From Domibacillus sp. (GTDB lineage: Bacteria; Bacillota; Bacilli; Bacillales; Domibacillaceae): a DNA stretch of 7,138 nucleotides. The position numbers and the translations under genes are program-made. A model generated the notes under the pieces. That model made no database searches and was not told the DNA's origin. It saw only the letters and a list, made by a program, of their open reading frames with translations. Location: NCBI GenBank assembly GCA_031177795.1, contig JAPSKG010000116.1:1-7138 (forward strand), written 5' to 3'. Below are positions 1 to 5,802 of this stretch, in pieces. Position 1 is the stretch's first letter. Each line of letters starts with the position of its first letter.

Positions 1-353
1 TCCACATGGCCAGTGTAAACAAGCGTCAGCACCCCATTATTATCTACAGCGCTTCCGGAAAAACAGCCGCTTTTGTCGTACTCTTCGTCCGGCGCAATTG
101 CGATCGGCAAGTGCTCCCAATGAACCAGATCCTTGCTCTTCATATGACCCCAATGGATTGAACCCGGCTTTACATCAAACGGATGATGCTGGTAAAACAC
201 ATGATATTCGCCATTCCATTGAATCAATCCGTTTGGATCATTGATCCAACGAGCCGGGGCCATAATATGGTAGCCAAGCCGATAAGGACTATTTGCTGCT
301 TTTTCGATATCCTGCTGAAATGATTCATTAGCTTGCTTCATTGTTTCTTTCAT
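1..353 (-). CDS. GH32 sucrose-6-phosphate hydrolase / invertase-type beta-fructosidase, N-terminal part only
   Basis: The first 117 codons of a glycoside hydrolase family 32 enzyme are present; the rest lies beyond the window edge. Seen: the GH32 signature WINDPNG at residues 36-42, in which D39 is the family's catalytic nucleophile, followed by FYQHHP (53-58), the HWGH block (67-70) with SKDLVHWEHLP after it, and SGCFSGSA (95-102). The RDP and EC (acid/base Glu) motifs would lie outside the window. There is no signal peptide, so the enzyme should be cytoplasmic, as in the SacA/ScrB group that splits sucrose, sucrose-6-phosphate, raffinose or short fructans to release fructose. The ATG at 353 follows an AGGAGG at 363-368 (spacing about 8 nt). 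The stop codon of the upstream GH36 fragment abuts this start (TAAATG), so the two were probably translationally coupled. Family assignment is firm; the natural substrate, and whether it is phosphorylated, is not. No PTS gene is visible, and import through the neighbouring ABC system would favour unphosphorylated substrate. Confidence 0.93.
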   Translation of the reverse strand, partial: MKETMKQANESFQQDIEKAANSPYRLGYHIMAPARWINDPNGLIQWNGEYHVFYQHHPFDVKPGSIHWGHMKSKDLVHWEHLPIAIAPDEEYDKSGCFSGSAVDNNGVLTLVYTGHV

Positions 354-553
354 TTATTTTTCCTCCTTTAAATGCCAAACAAGACTTTGGAAATCACCAT
401 TCAAGTTTGCGGGAATAGCGATTTCTGCATACATCAATTTAACTCCTCCAACGACTTTATCCGTTTTTTGAATATAATACCTTTTGTCTGGATTGAGATC
501 AGCCATTGTAAAGAAACGAAACGGGGCATTGGATAAATCTAGTATGCAAAAAT

Positions 554-581
554 ATGATACAACGGCCTGGATCTTTGTAAA
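554..581 (-). promoter_or_regulatory. Weak candidate promoter for the GH36 remnant / GH32 gene
   Basis: On the minus strand, TTTACA (576-581, 5 of 6 to the sigma-A -35) is followed after 16 nt by TATCAT (554-559, 5 of 6 to the -10). It would start RNA near 547, upstream of the GH36 remnant and GH32. The -35 lies in the loop of the perfect hairpin, so the match may be coincidental. Confidence 0.25.
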
Positions 582-598
582 CAAAGATCCAGGCCGTT
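561..598 (-). terminator. Perfect 18-bp inverted repeat; possible terminator or deletion-scar hairpin
   Basis: The arms AACGGCCTGGATCTTTGT (561-578) and its exact reverse complement (581-598) are separated by two bases; in RNA the loop would be about six bases. Perfect GC-containing pairing suggests a strong hairpin. On the minus strand it is followed by TTGTATCATATTTTT, a broken T tract, so termination would be imperfect. On the plus strand the tail is GTTTCATTT, also poor. It sits 75 nt beyond the oxidoreductase stop and immediately before the GH36-like sequence starts. Confidence 0.5.
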
Positions 599-625
599 TC
601 ATTTATGTCCTTTACTTTGAAAATA

Positions 626-661
626 AAGTGAAGACAAGCTCTGACAGCAATATCTTCACTT
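626..661 (-). terminator. Candidate terminator after the Gfo/Idh gene
   Basis: The arms AAGTGAAGA (626-634) and TCTTCACTT (653-661) pair over 9 bp, with a small inner GCT/AGC helix in the 18-nt loop. On the minus strand the second arm runs into TATTTTC, a short U-rich tail. It begins 12 nt after the oxidoreductase stop codon, a normal place for an intrinsic terminator. The T run is weak, so read-through into the GH32 gene is possible. Confidence 0.45.
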
Positions 662-672
662 GTGCGTTTTAC

Positions 673-1719
673 TTAACGAACTGCTGCAGCTTTTTTCGTA
701 CGTACAATTTGTTTGGTTTCATGTGATTTCAATGCTGCCAAGATAACTTCTAATGATTTCATTCCTTCTTCGCCATTAACCGGCGGGTTCTGGTTATGTA
801 GAATTGAATTTACAAACTGTTCCACAACATACGAGTTATGCTGGGCTCCTTCTGCATTAGATTGAATTTGACCAAGCTCATATTTGGTTGTTTCTCCATT
901 TGTATATTGCACTATCAATGAATAGGCTGGATCATCTTCTAAACGAAGAACCGCTTTTTCTCCGTAAATAATGGTAGAGTTATCTTCACCTGCTGTGTAG
1001 GCCCAGCTTGCCGCCAGTGTACCAATAATGCCTTCCTCTGTTTTTAAGATACAGACGGCATTATCGTCTACATCCGCAAAATCTTTGGCACTTGTTTCTA
1101 CAAATGCAGCCACTTCTGTAATTTCTTCTCCCAGAAGATAACGGATTAAATCTGTTTTGTGAACGCCTAAATCGCCCATGGCCCCGATAAAGGCTTGTTC
1201 CTTTTTAAAGAACCATCCTTCTTTTCCATCTGCACTCCAACCTTCCGGCCCGCCATGGCCAAATGCTGTGCGGAAGCTGTAAATCTTTCCAATGTCTCCG
1301 CTTTCAATGATTTGTTTGGCTTTTTGATGAGAGGGAACAAACCGCTGGTTATGTGCAATCATTAATTTTTTACCGCTTTGTTTGGCTGCTTCAATCATGG
1401 CCTCTGCTTCTTCAGATGATGTGGCCATCGGTTTTTCGCACAGTACATGAACACCTGCCTGCAGGGCCGCAATAGAGATGGGGGCATGAAGATAGTTTGG
1501 CGTACACACACTTACCGCTTCCACTTCACCGCTTTGCAATAACTCCTCATAGTTTGTATATGCTTTTACTCCATATTTTTCAGCTACTTGTCTTGCCCGT
1601 TCTTCATTAATATCACAAACGGCTACCAGTTCTACCTGCTGATTCATTTGATATTCCGGCAAATGACGATGCTGAGCAATACTCCCGCATCCGATTACCC
1701 CAATTTTCAATTTGGTCAT
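673..1719 (-). CDS. Gfo/Idh/MocA-family NAD(P)-dependent sugar oxidoreductase (ThuB-like)
   Basis: This 348-residue protein has the usual family length and layout. The N-terminal Rossmann domain carries GVIGCGSIA (7-15), an acidic D36 after the second beta strand (AVCD), typical of NAD preference, CTPNYLH (72-78), and the conserved CEKP at 94-97 with lysine K96. The C-terminal alpha/beta domain has DLGVHKTD (183-190), whose D183 and H187 correspond to the family's catalytic/substrate-binding residues. Such enzymes oxidise or reduce hydroxyl groups of sugars or inositols. The gene lies 24 nt downstream of thuA, and the ThuA-Gfo/Idh pair behind an ABC importer matches rhizobial ThuA-ThuB, where the dehydrogenase forms 3-keto disaccharides. 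The ATG at 1719 follows GGGAGGA (1727-1733), spacing 7 nt. Class assignment is firm; the C3-oxidation role is inferred from context, and other glycoside or polyol substrates are possible. The basic, alanine-rich tail (TKKAAAVR) is unremarkable. Confidence 0.93.
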   Translation of the reverse strand: MTKLKIGVIGCGSIAQHRHLPEYQMNQQVELVAVCDINEERARQVAEKYGVKAYTNYEELLQSGEVEAVSVCTPNYLHAPISIAALQAGVHVLCEKPMATSSEEAEAMIEAAKQSGKKLMIAHNQRFVPSHQKAKQIIESGDIGKIYSFRTAFGHGGPEGWSADGKEGWFFKKEQAFIGAMGDLGVHKTDLIRYLLGEEITEVAAFVETSAKDFADVDDNAVCILKTEEGIIGTLAASWAYTAGEDNSTIIYGEKAVLRLEDDPAYSLIVQYTNGETTKYELGQIQSNAEGAQHNSYVVEQFVNSILHNQNPPVNGEEGMKSLEVILAALKSHETKQIVRTKKAAAVR

Positions 1720-1743
1720 TGTTTTGTCCTCCCAAGGTTTTAT

Positions 1744-2475
1744 TTATTGAGTTACTTTTTCTAAGATTTTCTCTAACGGCTGTGCATTTCCGTAAACTGG
1801 ACGGCTGCGCTGGACAGGCTCAGCCCAGTTCACTGCATTTATAATGACACGCTGAATATCTTTATTATGGTAGGTAGGGTACGTTTCATGTCCCGGTCTG
1901 AAGTAAAAGATCTTGCCGTTTCCACGTGTATACGTGCAGCCGCTCCGGAAGACTTCTCCGCCTTCAAACCAGCTCGTGAAAATAAGTTCCTCCGGCGCCG
2001 GAATATCAAAATGCTCGCCATACATTTCTTCTTTTTGCAGTTCAATGTATTCTCCGATGCCTTCCGTAATCGGATGACTTGGCGCCACAACCCACAAACG
2101 TTCTTTTTCATCCGCTTCACGCCACTTTAAATCACAGCTTGTCCCCATCAGTGTCTTGAAAATCTTGGAGAAATGAGCGGAATGAAGGACAATCAGCCCC
2201 ATGCCATCTAAAACGCGCTGCTGTACTTTCGCTACAATTTCATCGCTTACTTCCCCATGTGCAAGATGGCCCCACCAAAGAAGCACATCTGTATGATTCA
2301 GCACCTCATCTGTTAATCCATGCTCGGGCTCGTCTAAAACCGCTGTTTTTGCGTCAAACCCTGCTTCTGTTAAAAATTGTGCAATAGTGCCGTGAATCCC
2401 GTCCGGGTAAATTTCGCGGACTGCTGGATTTTTCTTTTCATGCCGGTTTTCGTTCCATACTGTTACTTTTTTCAA
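1744..2475 (-). CDS. thuA: ThuA-family protein (trehalose-utilisation-like), TTG start
   Basis: This 243-residue protein belongs to the ThuA family, which has a class-I glutamine-amidotransferase-like fold. Motifs seen in the 243-residue numbering: VTVWNENRHEKKN (4-16), IYPDGIHG (22-29), DVLLWWGHLAHGEV (63-76), GLIVLHSAHFSKIFK (93-107), EMYGEHFDIP (150-159) and GKIFYFRPGHETYP (187-200). These histidine- and acid-rich blocks are characteristic of the family. I chose the TTG at 2475 because GGAGGG (2483-2488) lies 7 nt upstream and the protein then begins MKKVTVWNE, like family members. An upstream TTG at 2511 would add 12 residues encoded through that ribosome binding site and is rejected. In rhizobia ThuA works with ThuB in 3-keto-disaccharide metabolism; its exact reaction is less well established. 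It is cytoplasmic (no signal peptide) and sits 24 nt upstream of the Gfo/Idh gene, so the two are almost certainly co-transcribed. Confidence 0.92.
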   Translation of the reverse strand: MKKVTVWNENRHEKKNPAVREIYPDGIHGTIAQFLTEAGFDAKTAVLDEPEHGLTDEVLNHTDVLLWWGHLAHGEVSDEIVAKVQQRVLDGMGLIVLHSAHFSKIFKTLMGTSCDLKWREADEKERLWVVAPSHPITEGIGEYIELQKEEMYGEHFDIPAPEELIFTSWFEGGEVFRSGCTYTRGNGKIFYFRPGHETYPTYHNKDIQRVIINAVNWAEPVQRSRPVYGNAQPLEKILEKVTQ

Positions 2476-2482
2476 TTCTATT

Positions 2483-2488
2483 CCCTCC
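2483..2488 (-). promoter_or_regulatory. Ribosome binding site that fixes the thuA TTG start
   Basis: GGAGGG on the minus strand, 7 nt before the TTG at 2475. It would be inside the coding sequence if translation began at 2511. Confidence 0.8.
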
Positions 2489-2565
2489 ACTGTTCTTATA
2501 ATAAAATTCAACCCTGGAAGCGTCTTTTTCAGACTAGACAGGGCTCATTACTTTTTGGTTTTTTC

Positions 2566-2593
2566 TTTATACACTCTTGCCTCATAAGGACAA
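2566..2593 (-). promoter_or_regulatory. Candidate internal sigma-A promoter ahead of thuA
   Basis: On the minus strand, TTGTCC (2588-2593, 4 of 6) and TATAAA (2566-2571, 5 of 6) are separated by 16 nt, giving an RNA start near 2559 and a leader of about 84 nt. It lies in the only sizeable gap inside the operon (2476-2639). The same gap has an imperfect hairpin (ACACT/AGTGT with an inner TTGTC/GGCAA helix, about 2571-2598) and a second one (CCCTG/CAGGG enclosing GTCT/AGAC, about 2512-2544) followed by TTGAATTTTATT. These could act in RNA processing or attenuation. I see no coding sequence here and no copy of the palindromic operator. Confidence 0.35.
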
Positions 2594-2639
2594 AGTGTTA
2601 TCGTACTTTCATTTTTTCATCACGGCTGCTGAAAACTGT

Positions 2640-3461
2640 TTACTTGATTGAACCCCTCATTACACCGCTAATAATCCATTTTTGTGCAAGCACATAAACA
2701 ATAATCATTGGCGCAAGGGCCATTAAATAAGAAGCAAATGCCAAGTTGTAGTCTGTGCTAAACTGCGACTGGAAAACATACTGAACAACTGGCAGTGTAG
2801 CCAGGTCACGGTCACTGACAATAACCAGAGGCAACAAAAAGTCATTCCAGGCACCCAAACAAGTTAAAATGGCAACAGTCGCATTCATTGGAGCTAACAG
2901 CGGAAAAATCACTTTCCAAAAAACTCCCCATGTAGAGGCGCCATCCATAATAGCTGCTTCTTCTAATTCTTTTGGAATGGAACGAATATAGCCGATGTAA
3001 ATAAACATATTAAATGACAAATTGTACACAACGTATAAAACAATAAGCCCGGCTAAATTGTCCATCCCCCAGGCGGATGTTTGGTTAACAATCGGCAGCA
3101 TAATGATAGGAAACGGAATAAACATAGCGCTGACAAAATAATAGAAAAGAAATTTGTAAAACTTTTTATGCATATTGCGGGCAATGGCATAAGCGACCAT
3201 GGAATTTGTCAGCACAGTGAAAACAACAACAAAAATAGTCACAAATGCACTATTTCCAAAGGCATTGAAAAAGTTTGTCATCTCGATCGCTCTACTGAAG
3301 TTTTCAAACTCCCAGGTTTGTGGAAGTGCTAATAAATTTCCTGCCATCTCCTGGGGAGTTTTCAGCGCAATAGTAATCGTTAAATAAAAAGGAAGCAAAA
3401 CGCAAAGGGAAGCCAGCATAAGAAGAACTGTAACCGGCCAGTTTGTTTTTTTTCCAATCAT
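2640..3461 (-). CDS. Carbohydrate ABC transporter permease, MalG type
   Basis: This 273-residue inner-membrane permease is of normal length for MalG-type (CUT1) subunits. About six hydrophobic segments are visible (roughly residues 9-31, 72-95, 104-125, 135-158, 192-212 and 240-262). The EAA coupling loop starts EEAAIMDGAS (167-176) and runs to FPLLAP near 186-191, with the invariant glycine at 174; it docks on the ATPase. The C-terminus GVMRGSIK is typical of MalG/MsmG proteins. The start overlaps the stop of the upstream permease by one base (TAATG), with only a weak GGCGGGG-like ribosome binding site, so translation is probably coupled. With the MalF-type partner it forms the membrane pore for a sugar or glycoside delivered by the lipoprotein. 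No ATPase gene is present, so it probably uses a shared MsmX-type ATPase encoded elsewhere. Position corresponds to ThuG in thuEFGKAB; the substrate cannot be read from the sequence. Confidence 0.94.
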   Translation of the reverse strand: MIGKKTNWPVTVLLMLASLCVLLPFYLTITIALKTPQEMAGNLLALPQTWEFENFSRAIEMTNFFNAFGNSAFVTIFVVVFTVLTNSMVAYAIARNMHKKFYKFLFYYFVSAMFIPFPIIMLPIVNQTSAWGMDNLAGLIVLYVVYNLSFNMFIYIGYIRSIPKELEEAAIMDGASTWGVFWKVIFPLLAPMNATVAILTCLGAWNDFLLPLVIVSDRDLATLPVVQYVFQSQFSTDYNLAFASYLMALAPMIIVYVLAQKWIISGVMRGSIK

Positions 3462-4393
3462 TAGTTCCCCGCCTCTCTTCTTTCTAAAACTTTAAGCTGA
3501 ATAATAGAAATGATCACAATAACCACAAAGTAAATGACAGCATTAGCAGATTGATAAGCGAATTGGCCGCCCTCAAACCCGCCGCGATAGATCAAAAGGG
3601 AAATTGATTCAGTTGAAGTCCCTGGCCCGCCGCCTGTTAAAGCTACGATTTGATCAAAAACCATTAAAAACCCTTTCATTGCTAATACCATATTGATCGT
3701 AAAAAACGGTGCAATCAACGGGAAGGTGATTTTCCAAAACTGTGTCCAGCGGCCGGCGCCATCAATACTCGCAGCTTCATACAAGTCTTCTGTAATCGTG
3801 ACCAAACCTGCCAAGTACAAAATAGTATTAAAAGCTACAGCTTGCCAGACGGCTACAACGACAATGCCTATCCAGGCAAGATCAGGGTCACCCAGTATAT
3901 TTTTCGACAAAAGCTCAATACCCAGATTTTGCCCCAGTGTCGGCAAAAGGTGCGAAAAAATAAAGTTGAAAATAAAACCGACAATCAAGATGCTTAAAAT
4001 AAAGGGCAGGAAAAAGATTGCGCGAAGTGTTTTTTGAAACTTGATTTTGGCATTTAATCCAAGTGCAATTAACATGCTGATGATGTTGACAATAATGGTT
4101 GACAGTACCGCAAATTGAAAAGTAAATATATACGCATCCAAAGCACGGGCATCTTTAAACACATTTAGATAATTTTTGATGCCGACGAAACTCCAGTCAC
4201 CGTACCCTTTCCAATCGGTAAAAGAATAGAAAATCCCTTGCAGGGCAGGGTATGTATGGAAGATAAAGAATAAAATAAAACCCGGAACGGCCATGAACAA
4301 AAATACATTGCTTTCTTTTGACAGAGAGGCACGTTTATTTTGAAGAGGAAGGCGCGCTGTACGCACCTTCGCTTTCATAGCTTTATCGGTCAT
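3461..4393 (-). CDS. Carbohydrate ABC transporter permease, MalF type
   Basis: This 310-residue permease has a basic cytoplasmic N-terminus (about 28 residues) followed by six probable membrane segments (roughly 29-50, 89-115, 124-148, 172-197, 228-250 and 281-303). The EAA loop begins YEAASIDGAG (205-214) and ends FPLIAP near 224-229. The downstream LTGGGPGTSTES (252-263) is a hallmark of MalF/UgpA/MsmF-type subunits. Its ATG overlaps the last codons of the binding-protein gene by 11 nt (4383-4393), and only a weak AAAGG precedes it, so translation is likely coupled to the upstream gene. It pairs with the MalG-type subunit to import a sugar or oligosaccharide. The position corresponds to ThuF in the rhizobial operon, and the same layout is also found in Msm/raffinose and maltose loci, so the substrate remains open. 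Confidence 0.94.
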   Translation of the reverse strand: MTDKAMKAKVRTARLPLQNKRASLSKESNVFLFMAVPGFILFFIFHTYPALQGIFYSFTDWKGYGDWSFVGIKNYLNVFKDARALDAYIFTFQFAVLSTIIVNIISMLIALGLNAKIKFQKTLRAIFFLPFILSILIVGFIFNFIFSHLLPTLGQNLGIELLSKNILGDPDLAWIGIVVVAVWQAVAFNTILYLAGLVTITEDLYEAASIDGAGRWTQFWKITFPLIAPFFTINMVLAMKGFLMVFDQIVALTGGGPGTSTESISLLIYRGGFEGGQFAYQSANAVIYFVVIVIISIIQLKVLERREAGN

Positions 4394-5621
4394 TTACCTT
4401 TTCCCACTCCTTATCCATTTTTGTTAAAAACGCTTCCTTGTCTTTCTTCATTAAAAATTCCTGCAGGATACCGTCTGCTCCCATTCCAGCTGGATAGTAG
4501 TGATCAGGAAAGCTTGCAAGCGATCCGCTTTCAAAATTTGCTTTGATTCCTTCAAATACCGGGTCTTCCTGGAAGACATCTTGGATAGCGGAAAATGCTT
4601 TTTGTTCTTCAATGTAGCGAGCGGCTGTTTCCTTCTTCATCATAAATTCAATAAATTTCATTGCTTCTTCTTTATGCTCTGTTTCTTCGTTCATCGTAAG
4701 AAGTACGTCTACACCGGAGACAAGCCGGTTTTGAGCAGGGTCATTTGTCACAGGCATGGCAAACACGCCAAGTTCCATGTCAGGATTTGCTTTTAGGATT
4801 TCAGGAATGGCCCAGTTGCCTTGAAGATAAAAAACAGACTCACCCTTGGCAAACGCGTTATTGCCATCACCATAACCAACGCCGAAGTTATCTTTGTGGC
4901 CATACTTTAAAAGCTCCAGCATTTTGTCAGCCGGTACATCGTAACTTTCTGCAAAACTTGCTTTTCCTTCATTTTTTTGTGCTGCAAATTCATCGTCTAC
5001 TAAATTTCCGCCTAAAGAATTCCATGGAATCATGCCTGTCCAGGCATCTTTTAACGTAAAGTAAATCGGCGTTTCACCGGCTGCTTTTGCTTTTTCTAAG
5101 GCAAGGATAAACTCATCCCAGGTAGTTGGAACAGTTAAACCAAGTTCTTCAAGTTTTGTTTTATTATAAATAACAGCGTTTGCATTTGTGGCGTAAGGAA
5201 GGCCGTGAACGCCTTTCTCATCCGGTCCCACAAGGCGATTGATCATATCAATATAAGCCGGCTGAATGCTGTTGGTTACTTCTTCTTCTGAAAAGTCATG
5301 CAAAACGCCTGCACGTGCTAGTTCCCCGTAAGTAGCATTTCCGCCAATGCCCATCACATCGGGTAAATCATTTTTTGTTAAACGCGTTTTCAACACGGTT
5401 TCAGCTTCCGGCGGTGCATCAAATTTAATTTTAATATCTGGATTTTGCTTTTCGAAATCGGCAATTAACCCTTTATAAGTAGCAATACTTTCGCTTTTAT
5501 TAGTGAAAAAGTCTAGTTCTACCTGACCATCATTGCTTCCCCCATTGCTGCCGCATCCCGTTAAGATCGCTGCACTTAACACAACCGTTGTTCCAAATAC
5601 AGATAATTTGTTCAACATCAT
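4383..5621 (-). CDS. Sugar-binding lipoprotein of the ABC importer (family 1 extracellular solute-binding protein)
   Basis: A lipoprotein of about 412 residues: a short basic N-terminus, a hydrophobic stretch, then the lipobox LTGC followed by a glycine- and serine-rich linker (CGSNGGSNDG). It would be cleaved before the cysteine and anchored on the outer face of the membrane. Mature-domain features typical of family 1 sugar-binding proteins include DLPDVMGIGG, the GLPYATNANAVIYNK block, VPTTWDEF, and ESVFYLQGNWAIPEI near the ligand cleft, whose aromatic residues usually stack on sugars. It delivers substrate to the two permeases downstream. Start choice: AGGAG at 5628-5632 abuts the ATG at 5627 with no spacer, so the in-frame ATG at 5621 (6-nt spacing) or 5618 (9 nt) is more likely; I use 5621. 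It is the first gene after the triple operator, so it should be the most tightly controlled. The position corresponds to ThuE; the ligand is not determinable from sequence. Confidence 0.94.
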   Translation of the reverse strand: MMLNKLSVFGTTVVLSAAILTGCGSNGGSNDGQVELDFFTNKSESIATYKGLIADFEKQNPDIKIKFDAPPEAETVLKTRLTKNDLPDVMGIGGNATYGELARAGVLHDFSEEEVTNSIQPAYIDMINRLVGPDEKGVHGLPYATNANAVIYNKTKLEELGLTVPTTWDEFILALEKAKAAGETPIYFTLKDAWTGMIPWNSLGGNLVDDEFAAQKNEGKASFAESYDVPADKMLELLKYGHKDNFGVGYGDGNNAFAKGESVFYLQGNWAIPEILKANPDMELGVFAMPVTNDPAQNRLVSGVDVLLTMNEETEHKEEAMKFIEFMMKKETAARYIEEQKAFSAIQDVFQEDPVFEGIKANFESGSLASFPDHYYPAGMGADGILQEFLMKKDKEAFLTKMDKEWEKVNDR

Positions 5622-5627
5622 CTTCAT

Positions 5628-5632
5628 CTCCT
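5628..5632 (-). promoter_or_regulatory. Ribosome binding site of the binding-protein gene
   Basis: AGGAG on the minus strand. It touches the first ATG (5627) but is well spaced for the ATGs at 5621 and 5618, which shifts the likely start by two or three codons. Confidence 0.7.
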
Positions 5633-5651
5633 ATTTTCATGATGGTTTTAA

Positions 5652-5675
5652 GCTTACGTAAACGTTTACGTAAGC
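5652..5675. promoter_or_regulatory. LacI-type operator O1 (24-bp perfect palindrome)
   Basis: The 16-bp core ACGTAAACGTTTACGT (5656-5671) is extended by four further paired bases on each side, making a perfect palindrome over the whole interval. The central CG with A/T-rich flanks is the usual LacI-family operator pattern. It lies between the probable transcription start (near 5700) and the binding-protein gene, where bound repressor would act as a roadblock or loop anchor. Confidence 0.88.
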
Positions 5676-5706
5676 GTGCGAAGAAATTCCCCAGTCTAAA
5701 AACCGA

Positions 5707-5735
5707 AGTATATTTCTACGTAAACGTTTACGTAA
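5707..5735 (-). promoter_or_regulatory. Candidate operon promoter overlapped by operator O2
   Basis: On the minus strand, TATACT (5707-5712, 5 of 6 to the -10) is preceded after 17 nt by TTACGT (5730-5735), a poor -35 that is part of operator O2. The RNA would start near 5700 with a leader of about 80 nt. The good -10, the weak -35 and the overlap with an operator fit a repressed sugar operon, but the -35 makes the call tentative. Confidence 0.4.
5717..5734. promoter_or_regulatory. LacI-type operator O2 (18-bp perfect palindrome)
   Basis: The core ACGTAAACGTTTACGT is extended by one base pair on each side. Its centre is 62 bp from that of O1. It covers the spacer and -35 of the candidate operon promoter, so bound repressor would block RNA polymerase directly. 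Confidence 0.88.
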
Positions 5736-5778
5736 GTGAGCAAATAAAAGGGGGATCTCTCTTAATTGAAATCACTCA

Positions 5779-5794
5779 ACGTAAACGTTTACGT
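5779..5794. promoter_or_regulatory. LacI-type operator O3 (16-bp perfect palindrome)
   Basis: The third exact copy of ACGTAAACGTTTACGT, its centre 61 bp from that of O2. It lies roughly 86 bp upstream of the probable transcription start, a position suited to a DNA loop with O1 or O2 rather than to direct blocking. Confidence 0.87.
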
Positions 5795-5802
5795 AAAAAT
5801 GT

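Larger units (their letters stand above)
354..602 (-). pseudogene. Truncated C-terminal remnant of a GH36 alpha-galactosidase
   Basis: This is an 82-codon reading frame. From about residue 22 to the end it reads like the last beta-sandwich strands of GH36 alpha-galactosidases: NAPFRFF, then a DLNPDKRY turn (compare the family's G-L-D-P-x-K-x-Y), then GGVKLMYAEIAIP (compare G-x-x-L-M-x-x-G-L-x-x-P), then GDFQSLVWHLK near the C-terminus. About 650 residues holding the catalytic (beta/alpha)8 domain are absent. The first ~20 residues are not GH36-like; they are read through a perfect hairpin (561-598). An ATG at 602 has a modest AAAGGA upstream, so a chimeric peptide could be made, but the internal ATG at 506 has no ribosome binding site. 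The stop is directly followed by the GH32 start, as expected from an intact raffinose-type pair (alpha-galactosidase then sucrase). The best reading is a deletion scar. The GH36 match is from memory of the family, not a search. Confidence 0.6.

Noticed and set aside
484..726. Plus-strand 80-codon open frame over the hairpins
   Set aside because: No ribosome binding site; it runs across two hairpins and the antisense of the dehydrogenase end, with no recognisable protein features.
2476..2639. Hidden ATPase (thuK/msmK) fragment in the operon gap
   Set aside because: Minus-strand reading shows only very short frames and no Walker A, signature or Walker B motif.
2377..2697. Plus-strand 106-codon open frame spanning the thuA start and the operon gap
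   Set aside because: Antisense to thuA and the MalG-type permease; cysteine- and phenylalanine-rich composition typical of antisense reading, with no start signal.
3693..4037. Plus-strand 114-codon open frame inside the MalF-type permease
   Set aside because: Fully antisense to a clearly conserved permease, including its EAA loop.
5652..5794. CRISPR-like or iteron array because of evenly spaced repeats
   Set aside because: The units are palindromic 16-24 bp operators upstream of a sugar operon next to a LacI-family gene, with a fourth copy at that gene's promoter; no cas or replication gene is present.
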